This document shows positions 47,041-57,427 of a stretch of 64,000 bases of DNA, one piece after another; position 1 is the first letter of the stretch, and each line of letters starts with the position of its first letter. The notes below the pieces were generated by a model. The model searched no databases, was not told the DNA's origin, and was given only the letters and a program-made list of their open reading frames with translations. A program made the translations under genes and the position numbers. The DNA comes from Pomphorhynchus laevis (Eukaryota; Acanthocephala; Palaeacanthocephala; Echinorhynchida; Pomphorhynchidae): the NCBI GenBank assembly GCA_012934845.2, contig WNNJ02001949.1, forward strand, positions 62,001 to 126,000, written 5' to 3'.

Positions 47041-47268
47041 GTCAGGTTTGAGTAGAGGATTACCCTAACCGTTAACCGAGAATATCATGGCTCTAAACTG
47101 TATAATGTACAGTGGCAGACCTTCGCAACAGGCCGACTGTTCGTTAGCCATACCGTTACAACAAAAATGACCAAATGATTACAAATGCGACTTAATCAGA
47201 GCTAGAGTTTAATTCACATACGACGCGTTTGAATATATTATATTATATATTTTATATATATTATATAT
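47041..47268. other. Short noncoding interval
   Basis: Ends in a TATATAT simple repeat (47235-47280) at the 5' break of the next L2 copy. Nothing else is seen. Confidence 0.4.
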
Positions 47269-49345
47269 TTGAATATATCCGAAGCTCTCAGCGCTTGCGC
47301 CATGCTTCCTGGTTCGATTCTGACTGTAGTCTTTCTAAGCGTCGACTCCGTCACTCTTTTCGTGTGTATAATCGTTTTCTTAAACGTTCTCCCAACTCAC
47401 TCCCTCCAAATCTCCGTGATTCCTACTTTTCTCTACGCCGTTCACATATTATTCTTATACGTACTAAACGTACTATCTTTTGGCGAAATCAACTCGAGTC
47501 ATCTTCCAACTCTAAATCTCATTGGAAAATCTTAAACTCAATTCTTTCACGATCATCTACTTCTTGTAATATAAATCCTGATGAATTTTCTTCTTATCTA
47601 CAAACTAAGCCATCTAATTTACTTTCCCTACTACCCGTAGCCTCCTTGTACCCACTCTTCTCTTTAGATACTTCCCTCCCAGAACTATTTCACCTTCTTC
47701 CCGTTTCGTCTGATGAAGTTTCTTCGGTTCTGCTGTCATTACCTAATAAAACCTCTCCTTCTGACCCAATTCCAACTTCTTGCTTAAAAATATCTGCTCC
47801 TATATCTCACCCTTCCTAACCACATTGTTCAACTCGTCCATCCGTAGCCGTACATTTCCTTCCATCTGGAAATGCGCCACTGTTCGTCCTCTCATCAAAA
47901 AGCAATCTCTCGACTCCTCACTACCATCTTCGTACCGTCCTATCTCACTTCTCCCAACCCTGTCTAAACTCCTTTAGCGTCTCGTTCTCAAGCAAGTTTA
48001 TACATATCTCTTTTCCTCTAACTTATTTCCTCCCTTCCAAGCCGCTTTTCGCTCTAATTACTCTACCGAAATTGCATGTCTTAAAGTTTATAACGACTTA
48101 CTCATATCGCGCGATCATAAATTATGTAGTGTCATAGTTTCTCTTGATATATCGTCTGCTTTTGACATCGTCGATCACTCGATTCTTCTCCATCGCCTTC
48201 GTCATGATTATGGTTTCTCTTTACCCACTGTATCATGATTTTCTTCATATCTATCAAACCGTACATTTCGCGTCTATTCTAACTCTTCTCTCTCCCATTT
48301 TTCATCCATCCCGACCGGTGTTACACAAGGCTCCGTATTAGGCCCTATGCTTTTCTCTCTTCTTCTCGGTGACTTGTCTTCGATTTCTCATAAATTTAAC
48401 TTCCATGTTATGCAATATGCTGATGATATTCTCATCTATGCTCATGCACCTGTTTATCGTATTCACGATCTTAGTGTTTCCGCTTCGGACTGTCTTGTCT
48501 CAATTTCTAATTATCTTTCTTCCCTTCGCCTTTCTCTGAATCCTGATAAATCCAAAATTATGTGGATCCTACCTCGACGCCTCGGCTTCGAACCTCCCTC
48601 CGTATCATTAAATTCTACAATTCTTCCAATCGTTGATAATCTCGTTTTCCTAGGCTTCCATTTCGACAACCGACTTTCACTTAAACCTTTCGTTAGAGAT
48701 AAAGTACGCTCATCTACCTTGATACTCCGCAACCTCCGTCAAGTTCGTAGATTGATCGATTTCCCTTCTTGTATGACTCTCATATCTTCTCTTCTTTTCT
48801 CAAGACTTATTACTGTCTTAGTCTATTTTCCAACTCACCTAAATCCACTCTTCTTCCTTTACAACGCATCATCAACGCTGCCGTTCGAGTTCTCCTCCGT
48901 CTTCGTCGTTTTGATCATACATCCCACTATCTTGTTTCTCTTGATTGGCCTACCATTTATTGTCGTGTTCAAATTCGTCTTCTTATCATTGCTTTTCGCC
49001 TTATAACTTCTCATACCCCTTCATTTCTCAACCTTCCTTTTCTCGACAATTCTCGTACTGTGTATTGTGCTCTGCGTTCCCGTAATTCCCTTCTTTTACA
49101 TGTCCCAATCTACTCTACCTCTTTTGGCTTCCGCTCCTTCGTTGTGGCTGCTCCTCTCTTGTGGAATCAACTGCCTATTCATATCCGCCAATCAACATCT
49201 ATGCCATACTTCAAACGCCAAATCCAATTCTTTTTCAACAATTAACTAATTACCTGTGATCTTTGATGTTCTTTTTTTGTTTGTTAGTGGTCATGTAAGC
49301 GTGCATTTTGCACGCATTTGCCACGTTAAATAAATTATTGTATTA
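47269..49345 (+). mobile_element. L2-type LINE, 5'-truncated (copy d)
   Basis: Plus-strand coding begins at LRHASWFDSDCSLSKRRLRHSF and runs through LPNKTSPSDPIPT, RPISLLPTLSKLL, SLDISSAFDIVDH, GVTQGSVLGPMLFSLLLGDL and MQYADDILIYAH to the C-terminal FVVAAPLLWNQLPIHIRQS. The frames change several times (for example near 47.8, 48.3 and 48.8 kb). It represents a second subfamily, clearly different from copies c and h. The 3' end holds GCGTGC (49299-49304) and GCACGC (49310-49315) followed by TTAAATAAAT. Confidence 0.8.
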
Positions 49346-49582
49346 TTATATTAAATATATCATTGAAGATATTTTTATATTAATATCACAGTGAGATATC
49401 TTTAATATTTCACTTCAATATTTCATACTTCATACAAACTGTTATGTACATTCTCGGGTAATCTTTTATTTTTATTTAATTTCTTAATTTTAATTATTCA
49501 TAACCACAACTCAATATCCGCCCAGTCGCAACGTATAGACCACTGTCGCAACGTAACAGGCCACTGTGTTGGCCTGTTACAA
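49346..49582. other. Noncoding interval
   Basis: AT-rich with a short TATCACAGTGAGATA palindrome, then a CAACGTA...GGCCACTGT repeat pair at 49530-49575 (TGTCGCAACGTA twice). No gene. Confidence 0.35.
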
Positions 49583-49945
49583 ACGAAACCGCACGCAAAT
49601 TAGCAGCGATGTAAATTCGAATGCTGAGGTGGATGGGCGGTATCACATTACTCGATCACATAAGAAATAATCATATTCGAAAACGATTTGGAGTTCAGCC
49701 GATTGAAGAAAAATTGCAGGAATCCCGATTACGATTGTTTGGACATGTAATTCGCGCAAACACAACCACCGTCATAAAAAGTGAAAAGTACCTGGTTGTA
49801 TCAGAAAAACGACCCCTTGAGCGTGCTAAGCAGAAATGGTCGGACACAATAAGGGATATGATGGCAGTTGAGGTAACGGAGGAATACGCGATGGACAGGG
49901 AAAAGTGGGGTTTTCCCTGTCCATCGCTTCAAGTTGTGTGATCTT
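49583..49945 (+). mobile_element. RTE-type LINE, C-terminal fragment
   Basis: A 106-codon frame encodes MLRWMGGITLLDHIRNNHIR, FGVQPIEEKLQESRLRLFGHV and the basic KQKWSDTIRDMM. This is the well-known C-terminal region of RTE/BovB-class LINEs. Everything upstream is missing, the usual outcome of 5' truncation. It is unrelated to the L2 copies on both sides. Confidence 0.85.
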
Positions 49946-50267
49946 TTAATTTTTTATCTAATTTCTTAATTTTTATTCATATGATACTGATTACATAAAA
50001 GTGTATTAAGTGGATTATATTGCTAGTTATTATTGCATAGACTGTAGCCATGAAGGTTGTTTTGTCTGCAAATAAAATTAATCAACAGAATGAAATAAAG
50101 CAACATGAAAAAGAAAAAAGTCAAGTGAACGTTTGAACGATAATTTATCCATGGATTTGATAGCATATTCGGGAAGACGCTTCATGCTCGTAATGCTCGA
50201 TGTGACAATCAAAGTATAAGATTACGACTGACATGAGATTGAGTAACTAAACAAAATGAATAACCTC

Positions 50268-50631
50268 TATATCCACACCTCAATCGCACCAATAGTGTTG
50301 TCATCACGTTTTCGGAGTATGTGTCACATTGTTCAAAATTATTAATAAAGTGAGTAACTAAACAAAATGAATAACCTTCTATATCCACACCTCAATCGCA
50401 CCAATAGTGTTGTCATCACGTTTTCGAAGTATGTGTCACATTGTTCAAAAAATTTAATAATTATATATCCACACCTCAATCGCACTAATAGTGTTGTCAT
50501 CACGTTTTCGAAGTATGTGTCACATTGTTCAAAAAATTTAATAATTATATATCCACACCTCAATCGTACCAATAGTGTTGTCATCACGTTTTCGAAGTAT
50601 GTGTCACATTGTTCAAAAAATTTAATAATAT
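50268..50631. repeat. Satellite-like tandem repeat, 84 bp unit
   Basis: The unit starting TATATCCACACCTCAATCG occurs at 50268, 50380, 50464 and 50548. The last three are spaced exactly 84 bp; the first gap is 112 bp because a 28 bp piece (GTGAGTAACTAAACAAAATG...) is present. The unit includes CATCACGTTTTCGAAGTATG. The open frame across it only reflects the repeat. It abuts the 3' end of L2 copy e. Confidence 0.9.
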
Positions 50632-52560
50632 ATTTATTTAATGTGGCGAATGCTTGCCAGCTGCATGCTTACAAGTTCGTTAGGAAACAAAAAAAAATGA
50701 AAAAGTTAAGTAGATAAATAGTTTAAATTGTTTAAATGGAATAGGATTTGGCGTTTAAATCATGGTAGAGTTTGATTGGTGTATATGAATGGGCAGATGA
50801 TTCCGCGAGAGAAGATTAGCCACAAGGAATGAGCGGAAGCCAAATGAGGCAGAGTAGTTTGGGATATGTAAAAGTGGAAATTACAGAAACGCAAGGAACA
50901 ATAAACAGGAGTGAATTATCAAGAAAAGGAAGTTTGAGAAATGAAGGGGTATAAAAAGTTGAGGCGGAAAGCGATGACAATTAGACAAATTTAAACACGA
51001 CAATAAATTGTAAACAAATCGAAAGAAGCAAGATAATAGGATGTATGATCAAAACGACGTATGCTCAAATCTGGACGGCTGCATTGACTATGTGTTGTAG
51101 GGGAAGAAGAGTGGATTTAGGTGAATTGAAAAATATACTAAGACAATAAATAAGTATCGACAATAAGGGATAAGATTTGAGAGTCATACAAGGGAAATCG
51201 ATCAATCTACGAATTTGACTGAGGTTGTGGATAATCAATGTAGATAAGCGTACTTTATCCCGAACGAAAAGTTTAAGTGAAAGTCGGCTGTCAAACTGAA
51301 AACCTAGAAAGACCTTTATCAGCGATAGGAAGAATTGTAGAATTTAATGATACGGATGGAGGTTCTAAGCCGAGGCGTCGAGAAAGGATCCACGTAATTT
51401 TGGATTTATTAGGATTCAGAAAAAGATGAAGGGAGAAAATATGATTAAAAATTGAAGCAATACAGTTGAAAACAGAAACACTAAGATCATGAATACGTTA
51501 ACCAGGTGCATGATCATAGATGATTATGTCATCATCATATTGCATGACATGGAAGTTAAATTTATGAGAAATCAAAGACAATTTACCGAGTAGAAGAGAT
51601 AAAGGCAAAATGCCTAATACAGAACCTCGTGAAACAACGAACGGAATGGAAGGATGGGAAAGAGAAGAGTTAAAACATACGCAAAATGTACGGTTTGATA
51701 TATAAAGAAAACCAAGTTACAATGGGTAAATAGAAGCCATAATCATGGAGAAGGCGATGGAGAAGAATCGAGTGATCGACGATTTTAAAAATAGATGATA
51801 GATCAAGAGAAACTATGACACTATATAATTTTTGATCGCGTGAGATGAGTAAGTTATTGTAAACTTTAAGAAGTGCAATTTCAATCGAGGATTTGAGCGA
51901 AAAGCAGTTTGGAAGGGATAAAACAATTTGGAGTAAAATGGATATGCATTAACTTGCTTGAGAACAAAACGCTAAAGGTGTTTAGAGAGAGTTGGGAGAA
52001 GTGAGTAGATTAGATAGCTTATATTCTAGATAAAAAATTATCAGGATTTATGTTACAAGGGGTAGATTTGGAATTTAGAGTTGGAAGAGAACTCGAGTTG
52101 ATTTCGTCAAAAGAGAATACGTTTAGTACTCATAAGCACTAAAACCCTTCGGGTCGAATAGGCAGGAGGTGATTGTGGATACCGTAAGTCCAGAATCAAA
52201 TAGAATGCAGATATAATTAAGGCTGCGCAGAGAATAGAGATATCGATAAGTTTCCAGAGTCGACTTTGAGTAGTAAATGTTGGAGGCGGAGGAGTATAGG
52301 GACGAGTGAGAGTAAGAGTGACAAGGAAATTATCGGACAAATCAGGATCAGTAATTGACAAGACGTTATATGCATTGAAGCATTTGGGAACAGCAATGAT
52401 GTCGGGAGCACCACCGAGAATATTAGTGGAATTTGTTGAAAGTAATTTATTGTTAAAATCAGAAAATAGGTTATTTACTGTAATAGAGCCAGAGTCAGCC
52501 GGGCGATCAAGACGAATGTTGGAGTCACCGTCAACAAAAGAAAGAGTATAAGACAAGGAA
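50632..52560 (-). mobile_element. L2-type LINE (copy e), second subfamily
   Basis: From 52556 the minus strand reads the endonuclease end (DSNIRLDRP in place of GDFNIRLDRP, NILGGAPDIIAVP, DPDLSDNFLVTLTL), then, in broken frames, the reverse transcriptase with the complement of a YADD-type box near 51540, down to the 3' tail at 50640. The tail hairpin reads GCATGC and GCAAGC, one arm mutated. It matches copy d better than copy h and carries many stops. Confidence 0.7.
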
Positions 52561-53640
52561 CAGTGAGCAAGAATATCACACTGTTTTTTAATTTTATAGA
52601 ACTGATCTTAATTTTATATCCTTAACTCGCTGATCTCAATTTTATATTTTAAAAATTTATTTTTAAAATAAATATTATAAAATTGTTTTATTTTATGAAA
52701 AATATAAAAATATAATTTTAAAAATATAAAATATTAACGTATTGTCAGAATAGCTTCAAACATAAGCATATTTTATGAACATATCTTTAATCGGATATAA
52801 TTTTTTATTTACATAAATAGTGGCGATTAAATAATTTGTAGCTATAAATCTCGTTCTAAAGTTTAAATCGATATATCATAATTTGATAAATGTAAATCGA
52901 AAACTATTATCTTGAATAAAAAATATTTTTGGTCAGAATTGTTGCCTATATCTTCCACGACTTCTAAAGGTCATTAGATAATTCTGATGTATTCAGTTTC
53001 TTTTTAAAACATTCATCCGCCTTAAAAAGTTCTGATTTGAGACTCCTGAAAGACTTATCGTCTGACGATACAAATATACTGAAACACGAAAAGAGCTTAA
53101 TAGGCATAGGTGTGAAGTAGAAGACGACATCACTTCATCAAGATAACACACTATCATTCCGCATGAACATCATCGGTTCATTCTGTACACCACACGATTT
53201 CTATTGTATATAAATATTTTAAACTTGATCATCACGTTTTTGAACAATGCGTCTCATTTTTCTAAAATTTTAATTATTATTATTCTTACAAGGCTTATTA
53301 TTCTATTTTACAGTAAAGGAAATTACATACATCTTCAATAGTCATAAAATTGAAAACTAGATCGTCGTTGGAAATATACCGTGTGGTTAGGTGTGGTCAG
53401 GATTATTGGCCGGTCGATTTCGGGAAGAACGAAGCCTAAATTCTTACAAGGATTATTCTTACAAGGCTATTATTATTCTTACATTCTTAATCAGATATAA
53501 TTTTTTATTTACAATCTATTCAAACTCATTAAGACAGATAATCTTAAAGGGTGGTTTGCCTGAATTGGGATAGTTTATTGAATCAGCCTGATTTTTTTTA
53601 TTTTTTACAAATGGATGCTTCTGTATCCATCCTTTATGCT
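52561..53640. other. Noncoding sequence
   Basis: AT-rich without a supported gene. GATCATCACGTTTTTGAACA at 53227-53246 is similar to part of the 84 bp unit at 50.3 kb. TCTTACAAGGATTATTC-like phrases are repeated at 53285, 53440 and 53455. Confidence 0.4.
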
Positions 53641-53750
53641 CGATACAGGGTAGCAATATATAGGGTAGCCATCACGTTTTCGAATCATATACCACATTAT
53701 TCGAAAATTTTAATATTTAATTAACGTGTCATATACGTGCTAGCTGCACG
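53641..53750 (-). mobile_element. L2-type LINE, 3' terminus only
   Basis: The minus strand reads TAAGCGTGCAGCTAGCACGT, the family hairpin (GCGTGC with GCACG), then TTAATTAAAT. Beyond it lies a unit like CATCACGTTTTCGAATC, the same sequence that adjoins the tail of copy e. Confidence 0.65.
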
Positions 53751-54102
53751 CTTACAAAGATATCTTCAAAGACATCATTGATATATTTAATATTGTTATA
53801 TTATTTATACCATAATTCATACAAACTCTTGTATTTTTAGGTATTTTTTTAATTTACTTAAGTATTCGTAGAAATCAATTCTTATTTTTATTTCCTAATT
53901 ACCTTTAAATAATAGCCTAATTGACCTTTTATGACTGACTGGTTAGACAACTGGTCGGTATACTAGTCAGTAACTAGTCGATAGTGATCAGCATTCTCGG
54001 ACTTTAATGCTTAAATGGCCATCATCTACATAATCCATTAAATGATTAAAAATCCAAGAGGATGCTATTCCTCACAAAACACGAAGTTACAAAATACGTT
54101 AA

Positions 54103-54108
54103 TTTATT
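54103..54108 (-). promoter_or_regulatory. Candidate polyadenylation signal for the H1-like gene
   Basis: AATAAA on the minus strand, 39 bases after the stop codon. Confidence 0.45.
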
Positions 54109-54146
54109 CAGTACAAAGCACGCATCTACAAAATTATCACATTACA

Positions 54147-54587
54147 TTATTTTGCTGCAACCTTTCGCCTTGGCGAAACACTTTTCTTTAATGCTCTTGC
54201 ATTTGATTTTGGATGCTTCAAAGCTTTACTCGTATTTACTTTTTTTGGTGCACCACGGACTTTCTTAACTCCAGATTTGGATGTGCCTTTACCCACTTTT
54301 GCTTTTCCTTTACTCTTCACTTTCATTGGCGATTTTGATTTTCTGGCTTTGACCCTTGACTGAGCAGCCTTCGCTTTTGTCTTCGAAGCAGATTTTGCTT
54401 TGCTAGGTGATTTCGATGGTTTCTTTTTCTTTAACGCACTTCTTATGGGCACAGCCCTCTTCGTAGCTACTGCATGTTTTTGTGCCCCTGGGCCTTCATT
54501 ATCTGCCTCAGGCATGGAATCCACTGGTGACGGTTTTGATTTGTCACTTCCAAAATTCCCAGAACGATTCACACTTGCGCAGTCCAT
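54147..54587 (-). CDS. Lysine-rich histone H1-tail-like protein
   Basis: An intact 146-codon frame. The first 40 or so residues are polar and partly acidic (PSPVDSMPEADNEGPG); the rest is Lys/Ser/Ala/Pro-rich with SPSK, SPMK and SPRRK motifs and KKKKPSKSPSK-type clusters. This is the composition of a linker-histone C-terminal tail or of a sperm nuclear basic protein, which would bind linker DNA in the nucleus; SP-K sites are typical phosphorylation sites. The winged-helix globular domain of H1 is absent, so it is not a complete H1. It is a single exon. A nucleolar or ribosomal-type basic protein is an alternative. Confidence 0.6.
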   Translation of the reverse strand: MDCASVNRSGNFGSDKSKPSPVDSMPEADNEGPGAQKHAVATKRAVPIRSALKKKKPSKSPSKAKSASKTKAKAAQSRVKARKSKSPMKVKSKGKAKVGKGTSKSGVKKVRGAPKKVNTSKALKHPKSNARALKKSVSPRRKVAAK

Positions 54588-55189
54588 TAAATTTTAGTTC
54601 GAAATTTATTAGTGATTAGATCGCGTTTAAATTTCGATATGTCTTATATTCAACATATTTTAATTTATAAATTAACCAATGCACGTCGCTGTTTAATTCA
54701 CTAAATATCTGTCGAAGATTCTAGAATGTTCTTAACTACGAAAGAATCAGAAAATGGCGCCTTATTTTAAATGCAATTATGAATTTTTAAATTTTATAGT
54801 TTTTATATTTTTACTGCTTTATCTTAGGCTTTGCAACAAGAAAATTATAATTTTATTTAAGACTGTAAGTGCTTTAAAGAAATGTTTTTTTATGATTATC
54901 ACTATAATTCAAGTTATCTTAAATTTATAAAAGTACTGACTTGTGAAAAAAATTTAAATATGCAGATAGATATCTTACAATAATTATATTAATTTATGTA
55001 ATAGTTAGGTTTGGCATAACAAGCTAATAACATAGCAATTCTCTCAAATGAACTATGATACATATCTATCTATTAATGTAAGAACGAAATTCAAAAGACG
55101 AATAAATCAAATATAAAATAATTAAATAAGAGATCGATTCGTCAGCAATGGTAAATAATATTTGCATCAATTGTCCGTCTTTTGTCAAC
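54588..55189. other. Noncoding sequence
   Basis: AT-rich upstream region of the H1-like gene. No further exon or element is visible; TAACATAGCAATTCTC near 55030 could be a trace of an SCR. Confidence 0.4.
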
Positions 55190-55560
55190 ATTTCCCCTTG
55201 ACGCGAAGGGAAATGTTTGATGTGGGACGCCACTAGCGTGGACACCCTCGCAGCCAGCAATGTTAGGAATGCAGCCAGAGAAGCGGGCGAAGCAGCTTCA
55301 TACGCCGAAGAGCGGAAACGACTGAAATATGCTGACTTGACCATGTCCAACATATTTTCCCTTTTGGATTGGAGACTTATTGATCACTGGGCTATTTTGC
55401 TTTGGCTCTTGTTAAGGAGATAGGAAAAAGATTGAAGCACCTTACCGGGGATTCACGTTCTACTTCATACCTCCTCCAAAACGTTAGCATCGCCATCCAA
55501 CGTGGAAATACTGTCAGCATTCTGGCGACGGCTCTAAAGGGCAAGAACATGGCATGCTGG
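55190..55560 (+). mobile_element. Fragment of a second endonuclease-tailed retroelement lineage
   Basis: Encodes MWDATSVDTLAASN, then AEERKRLKYADL, then in another frame FPFGLETY, LVKEIGKRLKHLTGDSRSTS and NVSIAIQRGNTVSILAT. This is the terminal domain found at the end of certain retroelement polymerases in many invertebrates, with a D-x-T strand and K-x-x-KY motif like restriction-like nucleases. It differs from the element at 43.4 kb. One frameshift lies near 55350. Only the last part is present. Confidence 0.6.
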
Positions 55561-56009
55561 TGGTAGCAGCCAGTCTTGCTAAAAGAATGACATTTCTCTA
55601 CGAAGAAGACGGACGTTCTCTTGTATTCATCTTTTTAAAAAATTTTTGTATACAATTGATTTTACACTAAAAAAATATTTTTCACTAAGAGTTAAAAATA
55701 ATAAAATGATTTAAACTCTTGAGTAGAACTTTTTTACGGATAGTAAGTAATATACTCCGTATAGAACAATGAATGATATTGGCTTTCTAGAGTGTCATAA
55801 AAATCAAATTAAACATACAATCGTAAATCATCACTATTATTAAAAATAAATTTAAACTGTTGGATTGAATTTTTACGGATAATAAATAACGTACTCCTGA
55901 GTAATAGGTATAGAAAACAGATAATATAGCAGTTTATTTTATTAACGGGTTCATTAAGATTCAGATATTTGAATTTTTTATCAATATATTCTTCCTGATA
56001 ATTCTTTTA
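55561..56009. other. Noncoding sequence
   Basis: Pieces like ACGGATAGTAAGTAATATACTCCG (split here by one change) at 55736 and GGATAATAAATAACGTACTCC at 55877 recall the outer part of the SCR family. No gene. Confidence 0.35.
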
Positions 56010-56929
56010 AATAATCAAATCAGCTAACTGAGTCTATGTATTTAATATAATTATTTAATAATTATAATAATTAAATAAAATATAATAAAAATTTAATTAT
56101 TAAATTTAATAATTAAATAATAAAATAAATAATTGTTTTAAGATTTTTTATAATTTAAATCAAGTTAAAATAAAAAAATTAAAATTAAAATAAACGTCAT
56201 TTTTATGAATTGACTAAAAAATAGTAGACGTTGTATAACTTATTTTTTAAAAATAATTTAAAAACTATATTTTAAAATAATTTTTACAAAATTTAACTTG
56301 ATATCAAGTTAAAACTTGGGATGCAAACTTCTTCCTTTTTTAAAAATTAATAATTCACCTAACTTGTTTGAAAATAAGAAAAAATAATAGTAAAGTCGTA
56401 ACCAATAATACATAGTTTCAGTATTTCTGACAGAGGTCATATTACCGGGAAAACAAAGTCCACAGGTCAATAATAACATGTCAGTAGAACAAATTAAATC
56501 AGCTAACTGAGTCTACGTATTTAATATAATTATAAAATAAACAAAACATAATAATGCTAAATCAAAAAGTAATAATTAAATAATAAAATAAATAATTGTT
56601 TTTAGATTTTCTATAATTTAAATTAAGTTAAAATAAAAAAATTGAAAATTAATTATTGTTGTTTCATTTTTTATGAATACCTCAAAACAAGAGTGATACA
56701 AATCCGCGTGAATTTTGTTAGTCATTTTTAGCCAGACGCGGAAGAAATCAAATCAGCAAACTGAGTCAACGTATTTAATATAATTATAAAATAAACAAAA
56801 CATAATAATGCTAAATCAAAATTTAATAATTAAATAATAAAATAAATAATTGTTATAAGATTTCATATAACTCATAAGATTTAACTTATATCAAGTTAAA
56901 ATAAAAATTGAAATTTAAAATAAAAGTCA
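56010..56929 (-). repeat. Three repeated SCR end segments
   Basis: A segment starting AAATCAGCTAACTGAGTC and running about 170 bp through AATAATTGTTTTAAGATTT occurs at 56010, 56484 and 56746. Only the third continues into a full SCR core. The series looks like serial insertion or partial tandem copying of one element end. Confidence 0.6.
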
Positions 56930-57175
56930 TTTTTATGAATTGACTAATAAATAACAGACGATGTATATGAATAAGGATAAGAGGTCATCAGGAGGAACTG
57001 CTATGCTATCAGGTTTCGGCCCCTAATTCCTCTGATTAAATTCCTCTACCCAACATAGCAGCGGTGCCAAATACGTGTTAAGGACGTATTTCCTCTAATT
57101 AAATTTGATTATATAGGATCTTATTCTAATACAAAGTATATTGTATATTATCCATAATAAATAATAAATTTTACG
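56930..57175 (-). repeat. SCR repeat copy (reverse), well preserved
   Basis: Carries GGTCATCAGGAGGAACTGC, CTATGCTATCAGGTTTCGGC, ACCCAACATAGCAGCGG and GACGTATTTCCTCT in order. The arms TCATCAGGAGGAA and TTCCTCTAATTA pair less well than in the consensus. Confidence 0.75.
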
Positions 57176-57351
57176 CTATTTATTTTAAATTTGTTTTTAA
57201 TATTATTGCGTTGAACTATATTTTCCAGGTGATGTTTAAAAGTGATTATAATTTGATACGAATGATTTATTAATATATGCCTTTTATATTATTATTTTAT
57301 GTAATAAAACAAGAAACGTTTGCTAAACGTTTGCCATATTAATAGGGAGAG

Positions 57352-57427
57352 GGGACGATACCTGATAACATAGCACGTCTAGACCACGTCTAGACCTTCT
57401 AACTCCTTATATCCACAAGCACGTCTA
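57352..57427 (+). repeat. Left half of an SCR interrupted by L2 copy h
   Basis: GATACCTGATAACATAGCA is the SCR phrase just before the break; its continuation, ATAGCAGTTCCTCC, resumes at 60771 after the LINE. Between the break and the LINE lie three copies of CACGTCTAGAC, the last fused to the LINE, suggesting filler copying at the 5' junction. Confidence 0.6.

Noticed and set aside
50342-50717. Repeat proteins on both strands
   Set aside because: They are translations of the 84 bp satellite, which is a multiple of three and free of stops.
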